Source: Verticillium longisporum
Taxonomy: Eukaryota > Ascomycota > Sordariomycetes > Glomerellales > Plectosphaerellaceae
NCBI GenBank assembly: GCA_019188255.1
Contig: JAETXT010000011.1
Span: forward strand, 1,488,001 to 1,552,000
Direction of reading: 5' to 3'
DNA length: 64,000 bases
The translations under genes and the position numbers were made by a program. A model generated the notes under the pieces. That model searched no databases, was not told the DNA's origin, and worked only from the letters and a program-made list of their open reading frames with translations. This document shows positions 10,429-23,098 of the stretch, one piece after another (position 1 is the first letter of the stretch; the number at the start of each line of letters is the position of its first letter).

Positions 10429-13400
10429 GAGGCGCACGGAAGGTATTTCGCGTCGGAGGAGGTCAAGTTGGAGGCGAGAAAGCTGAGGTTCCAGGCATAG
10501 TGCTGTTGGTTTTTTTTTAAACCTGTTTCTGCCTGCTCGCTGGATCTGGGATATGGAAGACAATCCGCGGCTGGCTCAGGATGCGGGACTGGACGGTTTG
10601 TACACTATGCGGCATCCTTGGGGATACCCAACGACAGAGGATGGAAAGCGTGTTCGCGCGGGCCGACGCGTGCCGAAAACGACAGTGGGTTTAGACGAAG
10701 GGGAGGATCTGGTAACGTGCAATTTTTTTCTTAGGTCTGAGTCGGAGCGAAAATGATATACTTGCTGATGCATAATGCTGTGTCCTCGAGGATGTGACTG
10801 TCAGTCATGAAGGTATATCAACGCTCTTCCGATGTTGATCAAGTATAATCTGTTTGAAGGTCTCTCTTGCTTTGATATCGGGGAGATACTGGCATGGAAA
10901 CGTTAGCACTCGCCCATGGCATGGCGTTCCTGTTCTCTTTCCTACCAAGAATTGCTGAACGGCGGTTCTCTCGGAGGACACGGCGCACCACATCAAACAT
11001 CTGCCTCGTTGGATACCTCACCGCAGAACTGTCTGCTCCGATCTGACTCCCTGGATAGGTCGTCCAGCGCGTCCGAGTCTCATCCATGGAGACGACGAGA
11101 TCAATGACGGAGCCTCATATCGGCGGACCTCCCCGTCCATCCCAGGACACATCTCCTCGCCTCCAATGAGGACTTCTTCGCCAACATTACAGGGACATTG
11201 TCCACGCTCCTCCGGAACAAAAGACTCACCGACAACATCATCGTCTAAAGTAATAATGCCGCAAGCACATGACCAATCTTCACCGCCGCCACTTCCAAGC
11301 CGTTCTACGCGCAGAGCCTCGAGGCCGCGTCAAGTAGACCGAGAGGTCACATGGCCCCTTGGCAGAGCGGCATGATTGGCATCCAGCAACCACGTGATGG
11401 CGCAGCGGTCAAAAACACAGTGACCGGTGAAGCAACAAAGCGCAACGACATTTTCACCGCGAACATCTCATAGGTCTGAACAGCGCGCATATTCTTCTGC
11501 CCCGATGTCTTCCTGGAATGTCTTTGGTCTGGAGAGGATGCGCGACATGGCCGAGGGGGGCATCAAGTGACCAGATCGCGTTTCCAGATACATGCCATCT
11601 AATCAAGGGTGTCTGGGAAACGGCCAGCGGCAGAGAATATGCCCCGAGGTTCGCGTATTTCCTTGCTAGATGACACGACACTGCAATGGCGTTCGAAATC
11701 GAATCCACTTGCGTGCGGGATCGGGCAGGTCAGCTCCTCCACGGCCCAAAGAATAAGGAGACATCGTGGCGGATTGGCTGGTTGGCCGTTGGATATACTC
11801 CTTCAGGATGCAAAGCCAAAATAACGATGCCCTGAGCATAGCCAAACAGCGAGCAGGAGAGGCCATGCCAGGCTAGTCCAGCCCAGCCCTTCCATTCTAG
11901 GCTTGGAAGGAGTCGTTGGAATTGTCTCTCGCTACGCCCGCCGAGCGCCCATTGTTGGTCCTACGCCCTCGGGAAGCCTTACGGGCAGAAGCCACAACCC
12001 CAATGAGGACGATAAGGAAGCCACCGACGTGTCGGAGGCACTCGAAAGGGGCATGTCTAGTCTGTGAGCCATCGATCGATGAGAAAACAAATAGCGGGAA
12101 ATCATGGGCGTCCTGCCAACCAGCTGATGCACGCATGTGGCCCCCTTCCAGCCTGTGTGTCTCGGCACAGCTGGGATTCTACAGAGGTTGCGAAGCGTCG
12201 ACGACCATGTCGTTGGCTGCCGACTGGGCGACGCTGGCGAAGGGAAGGGGAGGCTTTACCTATGGCAGGGTACAATCCAACGAGCTCGCTTTGGTGAGCG
12301 CCCGCAGCAGACATCTGGCAAGATGTTCTGCACACCCAATGTGATGCCCCTCGCACCTCGTCGCCGTCACGTTACTTGCGAGGGGCAACCCAGGTCAGGC
12401 CAATTGAAGTACCGAAGCCCCCTGCTGGCTGAGTCTTACCCCTGTCACGGCAGAACTGGCGCCTGCCCGCAGTGCTCTGGAGTGTGGTGTGGGGACATTT
12501 GGTGATTCTCGACTCGAAAGGATGAGTCAAACGTGAGCAAGCATCGCAAAGGCATCGTCATTGTAAAGTTTTTGACTGTAAGGTCGGTTATTCGGCCTTT
12601 CCGCGTGCTGGGATTTCAGGGATCTCAAGAGGCATCCAATGCGTTGTCAATCGCCTTGGCGGCGTGGAGGAAACCACCCAGGTCAAGTGTTTCGCCTCGC
12701 CGTCGCCGAAGTATCGAGTACTTCTGCCTGTCGCGAGATGCAAGACAACCTGACCGCCAGCTTGGGATCTGCGATTGTCGATGCAGCAGGGCAAAGCCAC
12801 AGCAGGGGCGCGCTTGTAACGGAAGCATTCGAGAACAGACGTCTACCTCTCCCTGCGTTTGCTCGGCTATCATGCATTTCCAGCCACCCGTGCAGGGGTC
12901 GAAGGGCCGTCGTGCCACGTCACCAGCCTCAGAAGGCAATGGAAGTCCCGTGACGTTCGCCCGACCGGCGGTGAGGCCTGTGGCGGAGTGCATGGAAAAA
13001 ATCGGGCTATCCGAGTGAGGCCGTCGTGGCGTGTTGGTTGCCTCTTTTAGGCCCCCATCGAACAGAAAAATTGCCGCCAACAGACGCCGTTGTGTATGCT
13101 GCGTCCGGGCAGCGACTTGGTTCCGGCTGCTAAACGGACGGCGTACTTTTCGTCAATGCAAAGGCACGCCAACCTGGTGGTGCTATTTTCAACCTCGGAT
13201 CTTCTACGTCTTTCGCCAGCCTGGCAGCCGGGATAGACGCGGTTAACACGCGATAGTTGCCACCGTCGTATGCAGGTTTCAGCTGTCGACAGAGCTGTTG
13301 ACTTTTCACTTCTCCAATGATGCGGTTTCTGACGGCGCGCTGATGATAGCCAAGCGACTGGCTGGCTGATAAGCGGGCCCTGGCCTTGAGCTACGGGCAC

Positions 13401-16400
13401 GATGGTCGACACATCGGACGGCCGGTCTTCGCCGAGGCCAGAGACGGGAGCTCGGGTGATGGGTCGGTGACCTGGGCACATTTGGATTTGGACGACAGCA
13501 CAGCAAATAGGTATGGTAACCACGGATGACACGGTCGCAACGAGCGAAATTGGACATCCCTCGGATTGCGTGCTGTCCGCCACCTTTGGTGGTCTTACGA
13601 CCCCAGATTTGCCTCGTCGCACAGAGAAGAGCCGTTGCCGATGGCTTGCTCCCGGGGAGTCTCGCTTGCCCCCGTCCCCTCTTCCTTGGACAGACATGGA
13701 GGCTTGAGGACGTCGCTTGGATCTTCAGACAGTCCAGGCTTCCCCTTGTCGCTTGATCGCCTATGAGCACGATTGCAATCGAGGCAATGGGACTAGAGGA
13801 TTGGCTCGGCCCATGTTCCTGCGGCGTCGCGGGAAGCGTAAGACATGCAGATGTCTGTTTCAGACACGGTGATTCGTCATTATTCGATACTCCCCAAACC
13901 AATGAGATGCCCGAGAAGGGGTTGACCTGGAAGTAGATGTTCCTGGGCTGGCGGTCATCCAATGGCAAAATCACAATCCCCGGGTCAGCGCCTACAATGG
14001 CCTTGTTCCTATGCTCTGCCCACTCGCAGCCCCTTTTTGCGCATTCAAACGAGTGGTTGGATGTCGTCCTGGATGCGCGGAAAGGGACGGGTACAGGTTC
14101 GGGCCTCTGTTAGCGGAAAGTATCTTAGAGTCCGTTCGAGAAGAAGGGCGGTCCCGTCTTGGTGGCCACGTTTACAGGGATCCGCCTAGCGGAGCACCCC
14201 CGAATATGATTCATTCATGATAACGCGAAGTTCGATACTAATAGAATCTGGTAGCGGACGATGAGGCATCTGCGAAAGCTCAACCCAGCATCATGCGCGA
14301 TAAGTGAAAGAATGATGGTCAGAACCAGGCCGTGGCGTTCCACTTCTGTCAAGTTGCGCAATATGACCATGTTCCATGGATCTCAAAATATGATATTTGA
14401 TAGGCAACAAGTCTCTGGGCAGGGATTCAAATCTAAGGAGGGGCACAGAACAGAGGCTGGGAGGTTTGGGTCATGTATATCGGAGCCGAGTGCAGCGTTT
14501 GACTGTTGGCCATGTTCGGGTTTCCGTTGGTTGGGGGCGCCTACGCACCAGCATGTCGGACGCTCTCACTGAGCGGGGTACAGATGGAGGAGGATTCGGG
14601 TCGTCCAGTCGCGCTTGTCCGCGGTGCATTGCGCGTTCAGGTCTTTGTCGAGCAGGCGTTGGCGCACCTCTCATCATGTTACTTGCTGACCATCGCGGAA
14701 ACGGCGGTCCCTTTCCAACGACCGTGAAGGTATGTGGACGCAGTTCACAGCAAATTCATCAGCTGTGAATCCTAAAATGGCTAAAGCCAGTCACTTAGCT
14801 GGCCGGCGGAGTCGATGAGTCGTCTCTTGTCGATGCCCACACAGGGGCCAAGGTTGTACATGTAGGGAGTTGGCACTCTGGGCGATCTCGGTGGCCCAGG
14901 ATGTCCCCCCCCTTGTGTGGTCGTGGAGAAACGCCAGACAAGCGCCGGCCAGTAGCTGGGGTGGAGAAGAGATAGCGTGGTCATGAAGGAGGGTGGAGGG
15001 TGACACAGCAGCAGAGTGAGACAAGGAGAAACCTGGCCTGTCGGAGAGCGAGGACCAAGACATGCACAAGACTGCAATGTAGAAGGGTAACGACGAGTTC
15101 CCGTCGACGCATCGGGGCGCCAAACTGGAAGGTTGAGGATCGGGAGAGGAAGAAGAGGAGGAAGGACGCCGTATCTGTTTGCCGGGCTGGCTGAGACGGC
15201 GTTTGATAGCGTATTTGTTAGTGGGAGCTTGAGCCTGAAAATGGTCAGGTTCAGGGACATGGCGTTGTGAGGCTGAGTGCACGTCCCAGTGTGTGCACCT
15301 GCCAAAGTTGATCCGGGACGCACTGGCCAGAGTCAAGGTTTCTAGGCCATCTGGGGGCAAGGGCGATGGGAATGCCAGCCCCCCCCAACTGCCCAGCACC
15401 GCGCCAACGTCAAGGTCAACGCCAGCATCGGTGCGTGGTGTCTCAACCCTCTTCTCGGGCCCCGCCTTCCACCCACCACCTTTCTTGCCCACCACCTTCG
15501 CTTTCTCTTGGGACCTGTGATAACGACATCCGGTCATCCACCGAAATGGTTTCCTTGGCCGGCCACCCTCTCTTTTCGTCTTACACAACAAAATTTCCTT
15601 CTCGGGACATCCATCTGTCGCAAATGGTTCATCGCCTTCAACCCATTAAAAACCGTCGACCAAGCCTCGCTGGCTACCTACCTATGATAGACAGACACTT
15701 GCCAGTGGACCAACGAAACACTCCTTTTCGACAGATGCACCCGCCACCACCACTAGCAGTCAGCCAAGACCTTGTTTTACCATCTGTCGTCTTCTACAGA
15801 GCTTGCCGTTCGCCATCGGTCGTCAAAGTTGGCGGCCCATAGCCTGGACTGTCCCATCTACCTAGGTACCCGGAGGACCCACGGCCATCCGTCGGGAGCC
15901 CCAGATCCTCATTGCGTCCGCAGGCTAAAAGCCATCGACAAGGGTTTGGCACCCAATAACAAGCTCAACAGCCGTCGTGCCAACTCTATAGGACCGGCCG
16001 TGTATGCACCTCGAAGGGCCCCTTTGCCTGCAGCGCGGCGCAGGCGCAGCCAGAGCCAGAAGCAGAGTCTGAACATGGGCCATTTTCGGATGCGATTGAC
16101 CTTTGCCGGCCGGGGGGCCCTCGTTGCCCATCAACATTGCATTGTCGTCTGGGCGGGCCCAGCGACGCCTCCTTTCGTCGATCGATGTACTTGGTACAAC
16201 TGCCCAGGGGACAAGTACTGTGGACAAGCCGAGTCAACTTCCCAGAGGCCCTGCCTGGGGTCGTCTTCTTTCCTTGTCACGCCTATCCAATCCCAACTTT
16301 GTCGCCTGGTCGCCTGGTCGCCTGGGCCGCCCTCGGCATCTCTCTGCCTTACACACAGGAACCACCTGACCTGGTCTGCTGCTGGCCGTCTATGATCTAC

Positions 16401-16700
16401 ATACCCCGGCGTCCGCCGTCTTCGCTGTGCCTGTCCGCCCTGATTTGTCCTGTCCACTGACCGCCGTGCACCAGAAGCAGGAACAAGGCCTGCTTGACTA
16501 CGCCACACGCAAAGAATAGCATTTTTTTCAGAGCGCCATCTCTAGGTGGATAGCTCGGCCTGGCAACCTGGAACGTTGGGCACATCCTTGCAACGCCTGC
16601 CGATTGCTGTTGACCATTCAGAAACCATGGGCGGCTCGACCAGACCACCATCAGAAATCACTTATACCACCACCATGCTACTTTTCTTGACGTCCCACCC
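10429..16700. other. Gene-poor 6.3-kb interval
   Basis: No gene supported. The sequence is not AT-rich and does not look RIP-mutated by eye. Some stretches read as coding-like but are interrupted and unassignable: 11160-11250 plus strand (NEDFFANITGTLSTLLRNKR then a stop), 11900-12066 plus strand (VGIVSRYARRAPIVGPTPSG, then a stop), and 13880-13990 minus strand (PRNIYFQVNPFSGISLVWGV). These may be remnants of genes or chance. Two ACCTAGGT/ACCTACCTA clusters sit at 15674-15690 and 15857-15871. Confidence 0.5.
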
Positions 16701-17483
16701 CTCTTTCACGACCCCGCTGCCGCTGTAGCTCCTCTTGTACTTTTCACTACTATTGTCCTCCATTGCCTGTCACTCGCATTTAGACGCGGCCCTTGACTCT
16801 TCGACGTCTCTTGCTTCTTTTGACGTTGCCCTCAAAACCAACATTGGACATTTGACAAAACAACGTCACATATCCCTCACTTCTCTCAGCCCTTGACCCT
16901 CAACCTTCAGCCTTCAGCCTTTATTCAGCCCTCCTAGAACGGAGGAGCTTCGTTCACTCGCCCTGTCCCGCCCCGTCGCCCTAACGCGACGGTACTTAGA
17001 CGCCGCATCTCCCCACCACCATCCTCGACCTGCCCCATACCGAAAGGGCTAGTCGCGTACCCACGATAGCCGCGGAACCTTGAGACCACCCTCCATCACC
17101 AAGGGTTCCCGCCGCGGACCAGGCCTTGGATCCTCCCTACTAGACAAGCATCGCCCTGCGACATTTTGGCTCCGATTCCAGGGGTTCCGTATCGCCAAGC
17201 CCCTTAACCCCCTCTTATACTTGTTGACGCTGCCTCGCTGCCCGATATCCTCTCGGCTTCGTGGGTTCAGTGATAGTTCTTTCTACTTCCCTCGACGTCC
17301 ACCTCGATTCTTTCTTTAGTCATCACTTGCACAGGTTGTTCCCTTCCATCACCCACAACGACACATCGGGCACGTTCAACTGCACATCGTTTCTTTATGG
17401 ACCTGCAAACGTAAGAATAGGAAAGCAGAGCAAGGGATTATGGTTGGCAGATTCGGCACAACACCACCGATATCTGGACTACC
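16701..17483 (+). promoter_or_regulatory. Pyrimidine-rich 5' leader of the methyltransferase-like gene
   Basis: The plus strand is strongly C/T-rich with CTTTC, TCTTT and CCTTCAGCC runs, typical of core promoters and long 5' leaders in filamentous fungi. Upstream ATGs open short ORFs (e.g. 17261-17515, overlapping the main start), so upstream-ORF control is possible. Transcription start not determinable from sequence alone. Confidence 0.45.
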
Positions 17484-20400
17484 ATGTCTTCTCTAAGGCC
17501 GCCACAGCCGAATAGGACCGTCGAGTCGTCCAGAATAAGGAGAGCAGGCATGGGGTTAGACACAGCGGAAGACCGACCGCCGACGGTTGGCCGCAAACCA
17601 CGACAGCAGACCGAACAATCACGGCTTCCCGGTCAGGCATCCGCCCCCTCTTACACACCCTCAAGCCGCGCTGCATCAAACCCGGTAGCTAGGAGACCCT
17701 CTATACCGACAGCAGCTGGACGTCCGTCCCTGCCCCAGAAGTTGCCATCATGGGGCTCCAACACAGTCACATCCCCAAAGCGCCCAGCTCATGCCACCAC
17801 ACCTTCCACTTCTTCCTCCGGGAGATCGCACGATGGCCCAACGAAGTCCCCTCGCAACGTTCTACGAAGGAAGCAATCATCAGTCACCCAAGCCACCGTA
17901 AGCTCCGGAAGTCACTCACGGACCGAATCAAGCAGGACCGGCTCATCATCGTCAATTCCCCGTTCCACCTCCTCGATGGAACCCTCGTCTGGACAGTCTC
18001 TGGATCACGACTTTACTGAAAGCCCGATGGAGGTCCGGGTAGCCCAGTCGATCGAGTTGCCAAAGACCCAAGCCCACGCCGCTACGATCTACCCAGAGCT
18101 CGACAGATACAGGGGCATTGCCCTCCGACCCCCGGTTCTCTCGGACTGCTCCGGCTTGGAGGTCCCCTTCAAACTGTCAACACAGGATCTGCCGCCCCCT
18201 ACTCCTGCGTTTTCTGGCACTAGCAGCCAACTCAGTGCGTTCAGTGGCAGCCCTTGCACACGATTTTCAGAGTCGCCGGGCCCCGGCCCCTACAGCCGTG
18301 ATACGACGCCAACCTCCATGTCGTCGCAGTCTCCGAGCCTGATGTCTCCTGCCCGTTTCCCTGTGCAAAAGCCGAGGCAATTGAGTCCTGTCTGGACGAG
18401 ACCGCCTGTCACTCGGAGGCGTGGAAGCACGACAAACGAAGTAGACGTCATCAGTGCAGACCCTCAAGGGCTGGCAGCCGTCCGAGAGTCCTTGACATCT
18501 TCGTCATCCAACTCCACGGTGCGCGAAGTCGAGAAGAAAGAGAAAGAGAAGATTAAGAAGAAGCGCCTTTCGCCTATGCCGCCAAGTCCACCTCCCCGTA
18601 AGTCATCTCAGAAGCATCAGGAAGAGAGGGCAGCCATCGAAGCATCACCGCGACGCCAGCGACAGCTGGTACGACCAAATGGCGCATCTCTTTCTCCCTC
18701 CAAATCTCCAGCCCTCGCTTCCAGGTCTACGCCCACTGCACGTGAAACACCGCCTCTGCGACCCAGCAGAGATGGCACCCCGGATCTTCAGTCTCAGCTT
18801 TTGGACCTCTGCCTATCATTCACAGCAACCTGTCATCGGCTTCACTCGTGGCCGAGAGACATGGGTACGAAGATAGAGCTGGCCCATCGGCCACTCGTAA
18901 GACTGCTGTATCCCCCCTTCCTGGCAGCTCCGAAGCCCCAACCCGTCTTGTGGGTAGAGAGGCTACCCCCGCGCCTCGGCCGGCCACAGCAAGCCCTGTC
19001 AAGTCGGAGCGCAACACGCAAGCCCGCACTCCGAGTCCGAACACGAACACCTTCAATGGCAGGTTTGCCTTTTTTGGCAGACGAGCCAAAACAACACCGG
19101 ACATCACTCAGACGGATACGAAAGACAAGCCGACACGTAAGGGCCCCGCTGCTGGCACCGGCCATGAAGGCTACGGGCGTCTCGGGGCTCCTCGCAGGCG
19201 GAGTGGCGGCGCACTTTATATGAATCGCGCCATAGCCGGCTCTGGGATGTCCCAGGAAAGCCTCAACAGCACGACGCACGTTGACCCCTTTTTGCGGGAA
19301 CGCATGAACCCCGTGGTGATTTCTGGCGGCGAGATCAAGGACAACAGGAACACTAGCTCCGATCTCAGCCGGACTGAAAGCAACCAAAGCCTGACAATGA
19401 GCCGCCCCAGTATTGAATCACGGGGTGGTTCTGATGTGTCTACGACTTCAACTGCGGGGCGAACTGCCATGTGGGCTTCTGGTCTGCCTAGCAACCCAAA
19501 AGCCGGCTTCAGTCATCGCCGTCCCTCGGATAGCAGCGACTCAGAAGCTCTCGCCATGAAGTCTACTTTGGCTTTCAGGAGATCCACCCAGCGGCTACGA
19601 TCCTCCCCTGAGCAGGGTCCTCTGCGATTGCCGAAGCCTATCAAGACTACCAGGGCTCCCTCACCGTCCATCACGAGCATTGATACTAGTGTTGTCTCCG
19701 ACGACTCTCGCTTTGACTTCATCGACTACGCCGCCCGTGGACGCACGGTGACTTCCGCAGTCGCGGCGCCAAAGAAACTCACCAAGCGGGCAAGATCTCC
19801 AAGAAAATGGAACATTTTCAGCCGTTCACACAAGACATCGGAGAAGAAGGAGTCCGAACCTGTCGCGGCCACAGTCAAGGTGGTCCAACAGAAGCCAGAG
19901 GCCTTCTACTTTATAATGGACGGATCTGAGCAAGATGAAGGTGTTCCCACAGTGGAGGACGTTCTCCGCGATGCGCATGTGTTTGATGGTCTTACTAATG
20001 TCCCAACCCCCCCAATGGTGGCAACAAGGAAGCGATACCCAACAGACCCCTTGCCGCCGCAAGCGTCAGCACTACAGATCCGGCGCGTCGATAAAAAGTT
20101 CACCGACAAACCTCAAGATGTGACATCCTCTCAACAATATGTCCTGGCTGCAATGTCCACGCCAGCACGCCCTAGTCGTCTCCCACAAGTGGGTAGAATA
20201 CCGAGGGTTATCAACACCAGGCCTGAGCCTCCCTCGCCACGCAGTTTCTCTCGACCCTTCAAGCGTGTCAGCTACCAGGAGCAACCTCATGCTACCTTTG
20301 TAGACCTCAGCTCGATTGCCAAAGGCCCAAGCCCCCCCAACACCTCGACGCCAGAGCTGTCTCATGAGGTATCCACGACTACCAGCACTGACTCCGCACC

Positions 20401-21956
20401 CGGGCGTACCAGCCGAGACTCGCCACCAGAGATGATTCTGATCGGTCACGAGTTCCTCAAGTTTTCGCCCAACAAGAAGTATCAACAACGTGATAGCACG
20501 AGTTCGAGCTGTTCCGGCACGTATATCATGGCCGCCACGACAATTGCCGTGCCCGACACAGCCGGCCTCGGCGAAGATGACATCTGGGACGAGTACAACG
20601 ACCTTCTTGGAGACGTCCCCCCCTCTGCAACTTCATCCAAGGGTGTCCCCTTTCACCTCGAAAACTATGCTCCTAGGGAAATTAAGCTTCTGAAGAAGAA
20701 CAGCCAGATTCTCGAATCTCCTACTCTTGCACTGCCTTCAGCCAGAAGCATTCGGTCTGTAACGGAGGAGGCCGACAGGTTCGCTGTCGAGTCGAGTGTT
20801 TACAGTGCCGACATGACAGAACGAATCAAGGCTGCCTTCGCCCCCAAGCCCGAGGAGACACCATCCGAGCCTCTCGCAGTCTCGGATACTGCTCTCCGTC
20901 GCAGTGGCGAAGGAAGTCGCAGGCCCTCCCTGACCTCACAACAGAGGAATAGCAACCTGTCTCGTAAATCAACCAGCAGTAGTTGCAAGTCCTCCGAGGA
21001 TGAATCCCCCTGTCGCAGGTCAATCTTCGTGTTGGGTCCATGACGGTGAGCAAGTGGTTGTCTTTTGGACATGTTCTTTTCAGTCCTGTCAGGGATGAAC
21101 TTGTGCCAGAAGTTGGATCACTCAAGCGACCATCGATCCTTGTGATTGATGGCCTGGGCAACGACGACTGGTCGTTCTACGCTGCCGAGACGTACCCTGC
21201 CGCTACCTTCTTCAACATGTCTCCACGAGCACCGTTGCCCACCGAGCACAAGGCCGCATCGACATTTCCACTCAGCCCCCCAATCATCACCAGATTCAGT
21301 ACACCTCACATGCTGACAAGTTTCCATTTGGCGCTGAAAGCTTCACTTCTGTGGTCTACCGATTCCCAGCCGCAGGGCCCGAATCCCATTATCGCAACAT
21401 CATGTCTGAGGCGCGTCGTGTCCTGAAACCCGGCGGCTACATTGAGCTTTCGGTGCTGGACGTCGATCTCAACAACATGGGAAACCGGGCGCGCCGGACG
21501 GTTAGAAACCTCAAGGAGCGCATCCACGAGAAGACCCCAGAGACAAGCTTAGGCTCGTCCTCGGATCTTATGCTCCGTCTTCTCGGCCAGCAGGGCTTTA
21601 CTGACGTTAAGACGTGCCACGTTGGCGTGCCTGTCGCGAGCGTCGTGGCTCGGGCGCAGGATGGCAAGAAGTCTCCTGCCAGTGGGCCGAAGAAGCCCAA
21701 AGATCAGCGCAGCCTGGCCGAGATGATGAACGACAAGAGCGATGCTGCCGATGAGAACATCACCAAGATGGTGGCCAAGGTTGGCAGATGGTGGTATACT
21801 CGCTGCTACGAAAGCGCCGTCGGTAGTACAACCGCTCGCAAAACCATCTGGGCCGACCGCGCCCTCCTTTCGGAATGTGAAGAGTGGCGCACAAGCCTGA
21901 AGCTCCTAGTATGCTATGCCAGCGTGCCCGGCAAGGGTCGCGTTGCTAGCATCTAG
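17484..21956 (+). CDS. Serine-rich protein with C-terminal class I methyltransferase fold, three frameshifts
   Basis: Large protein (about 1,491 aa after repair) with a long disordered Ser/Pro/Thr/Arg-rich region (residues 1 to about 1,180) and a C-terminal SAM-methyltransferase-like domain. The domain has a beta1 strand and loop ILVIDGLGNDDWSFYAAETY and a later EARRVLKPGGYIELSVLDVD, the post-beta4 PGG motif. The glycine loop reads DGLGNDDW rather than the usual (D/E)xGxG, so cofactor binding may be altered or lost. No intron is needed. Three single-base losses interrupt it: GG at 18803-18804 (QLL should join GPLPIIHSNLSSA), C run 21006-21010 (ESP to LSQVNLRVGSM) and C run 21276-21281 (LSPP to NHHQIQYTSHADKF). 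Adding them gives 1,492 codons. Substrate unknown; similar long Ser-rich methyltransferase-like proteins occur widely in Sordariomycetes. Confidence 0.82.
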
Positions 21957-23098
21957 GCATTTTCTCTTTATTCTATATCTTTACCTCTGCATGATCTGGA
22001 CTACGTGTATTCCAGAATCACCATGTAACAACGAGCCAGCACCTTGTGCAAACGGCACTACGACACTTTCACGATCACAGGAACAACCATGACAACAAAA
22101 CTTAACAAGATTCCATTTTCGACAAGACTCAGCAGGGCGCAAGCCCGAATGCTGCTTCAGGATCCAGAAGGACTTCACCTGAGGCATGGCGTGTGACCTG
22201 TACATACAGCCGGAAAAACAGAACAACAGCCAATCCGTCGCCGATCCCTTGAATGGGCCCGTCGGTACCGACGGTTGGTTTTCCTTTCTTACTGTCACCC
22301 CTCCACATACATGCGTACCATGGGTACAAGCCGGCAACGGCTGTAATCGGATCTGGGCTGGATATTTCGCCATTTCTTGTCCCTTCTCAATGACCACTGG
22401 CTGGTTTGCCAATGGAAACGAGCTATTCTGTTCTCGGCATTACTTCTTTTCTTTCTAATTTTTTTTCTATTTTGGAGCGATTTTCATGGGAGTGTATGCG
22501 GATAGTCATGGAGAGCACAATTGCAGCACGATGGGACGAAGGAACTGGCTGCGCCGCGAAGATTTCTCCCCCGATTTTTGGTTCTTGCTGGGCTGGCGGG
22601 GTCCAGTGGCTTTTTTGGCGGAGGAAAGCTGGCTCGAGGCCGCAGGTTTTATCACGGACAATGGTCTAATGAGGCGCATGATGGCATGTCAGCGAGCGTC
22701 TGTTTCGTGATTTAGCGGACGACATGACGTGGGGGCGCGGGATCACGGCGCGCCGTGATGATTAGATACCCCTATCTTTGAAGACATTCTTTTCGAGCGC
22801 CGCACTGTTTGGGAGCCAAGTGTGACAAGTGATGAGCGGAATTGAAGACTGAATATCATGGCTCTAAAACATCAATAAACCGTTTACTTTAGAGAGACAG
22901 TTTGTCAACAGTGTGAGCCTTGAACTTGATGCTCATGGCCGACATTGATATATATGCACGTAACAAGATGGACTCGCGTAGAAGCGTATGCAGCAAGCAT
23001 TATGCAATTAAACACAAGTCAGTAATGCAGCACAATGACATCAATCGAGAACAAAGGCTCCCATCGCTGAATGGGAGAGCTCTCGTCCTGCATTCGCG
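21957..23098. other. Intergenic, between methyltransferase-like gene and TRM61-like gene
   Basis: No gene seen. 3' region of the upstream gene and promoter of the TRM61-like gene; the stretch around 22440-22480 is T-rich. Confidence 0.6.

Noticed and set aside
9594..10563. 265- and 302-codon minus-strand ORFs opposite the THO1-like gene
   Set aside because: Shadows of the alanine-, glutamine- and arginine-rich coding sequence on the plus strand.
10429..16700. Repeat-induced point mutation (RIP) as the cause of gene loss in the gaps
   Set aside because: The gaps are not AT-rich and show no obvious excess of TpA over CpA; the coding lesions are mostly one-base deletions, not C-to-T changes.
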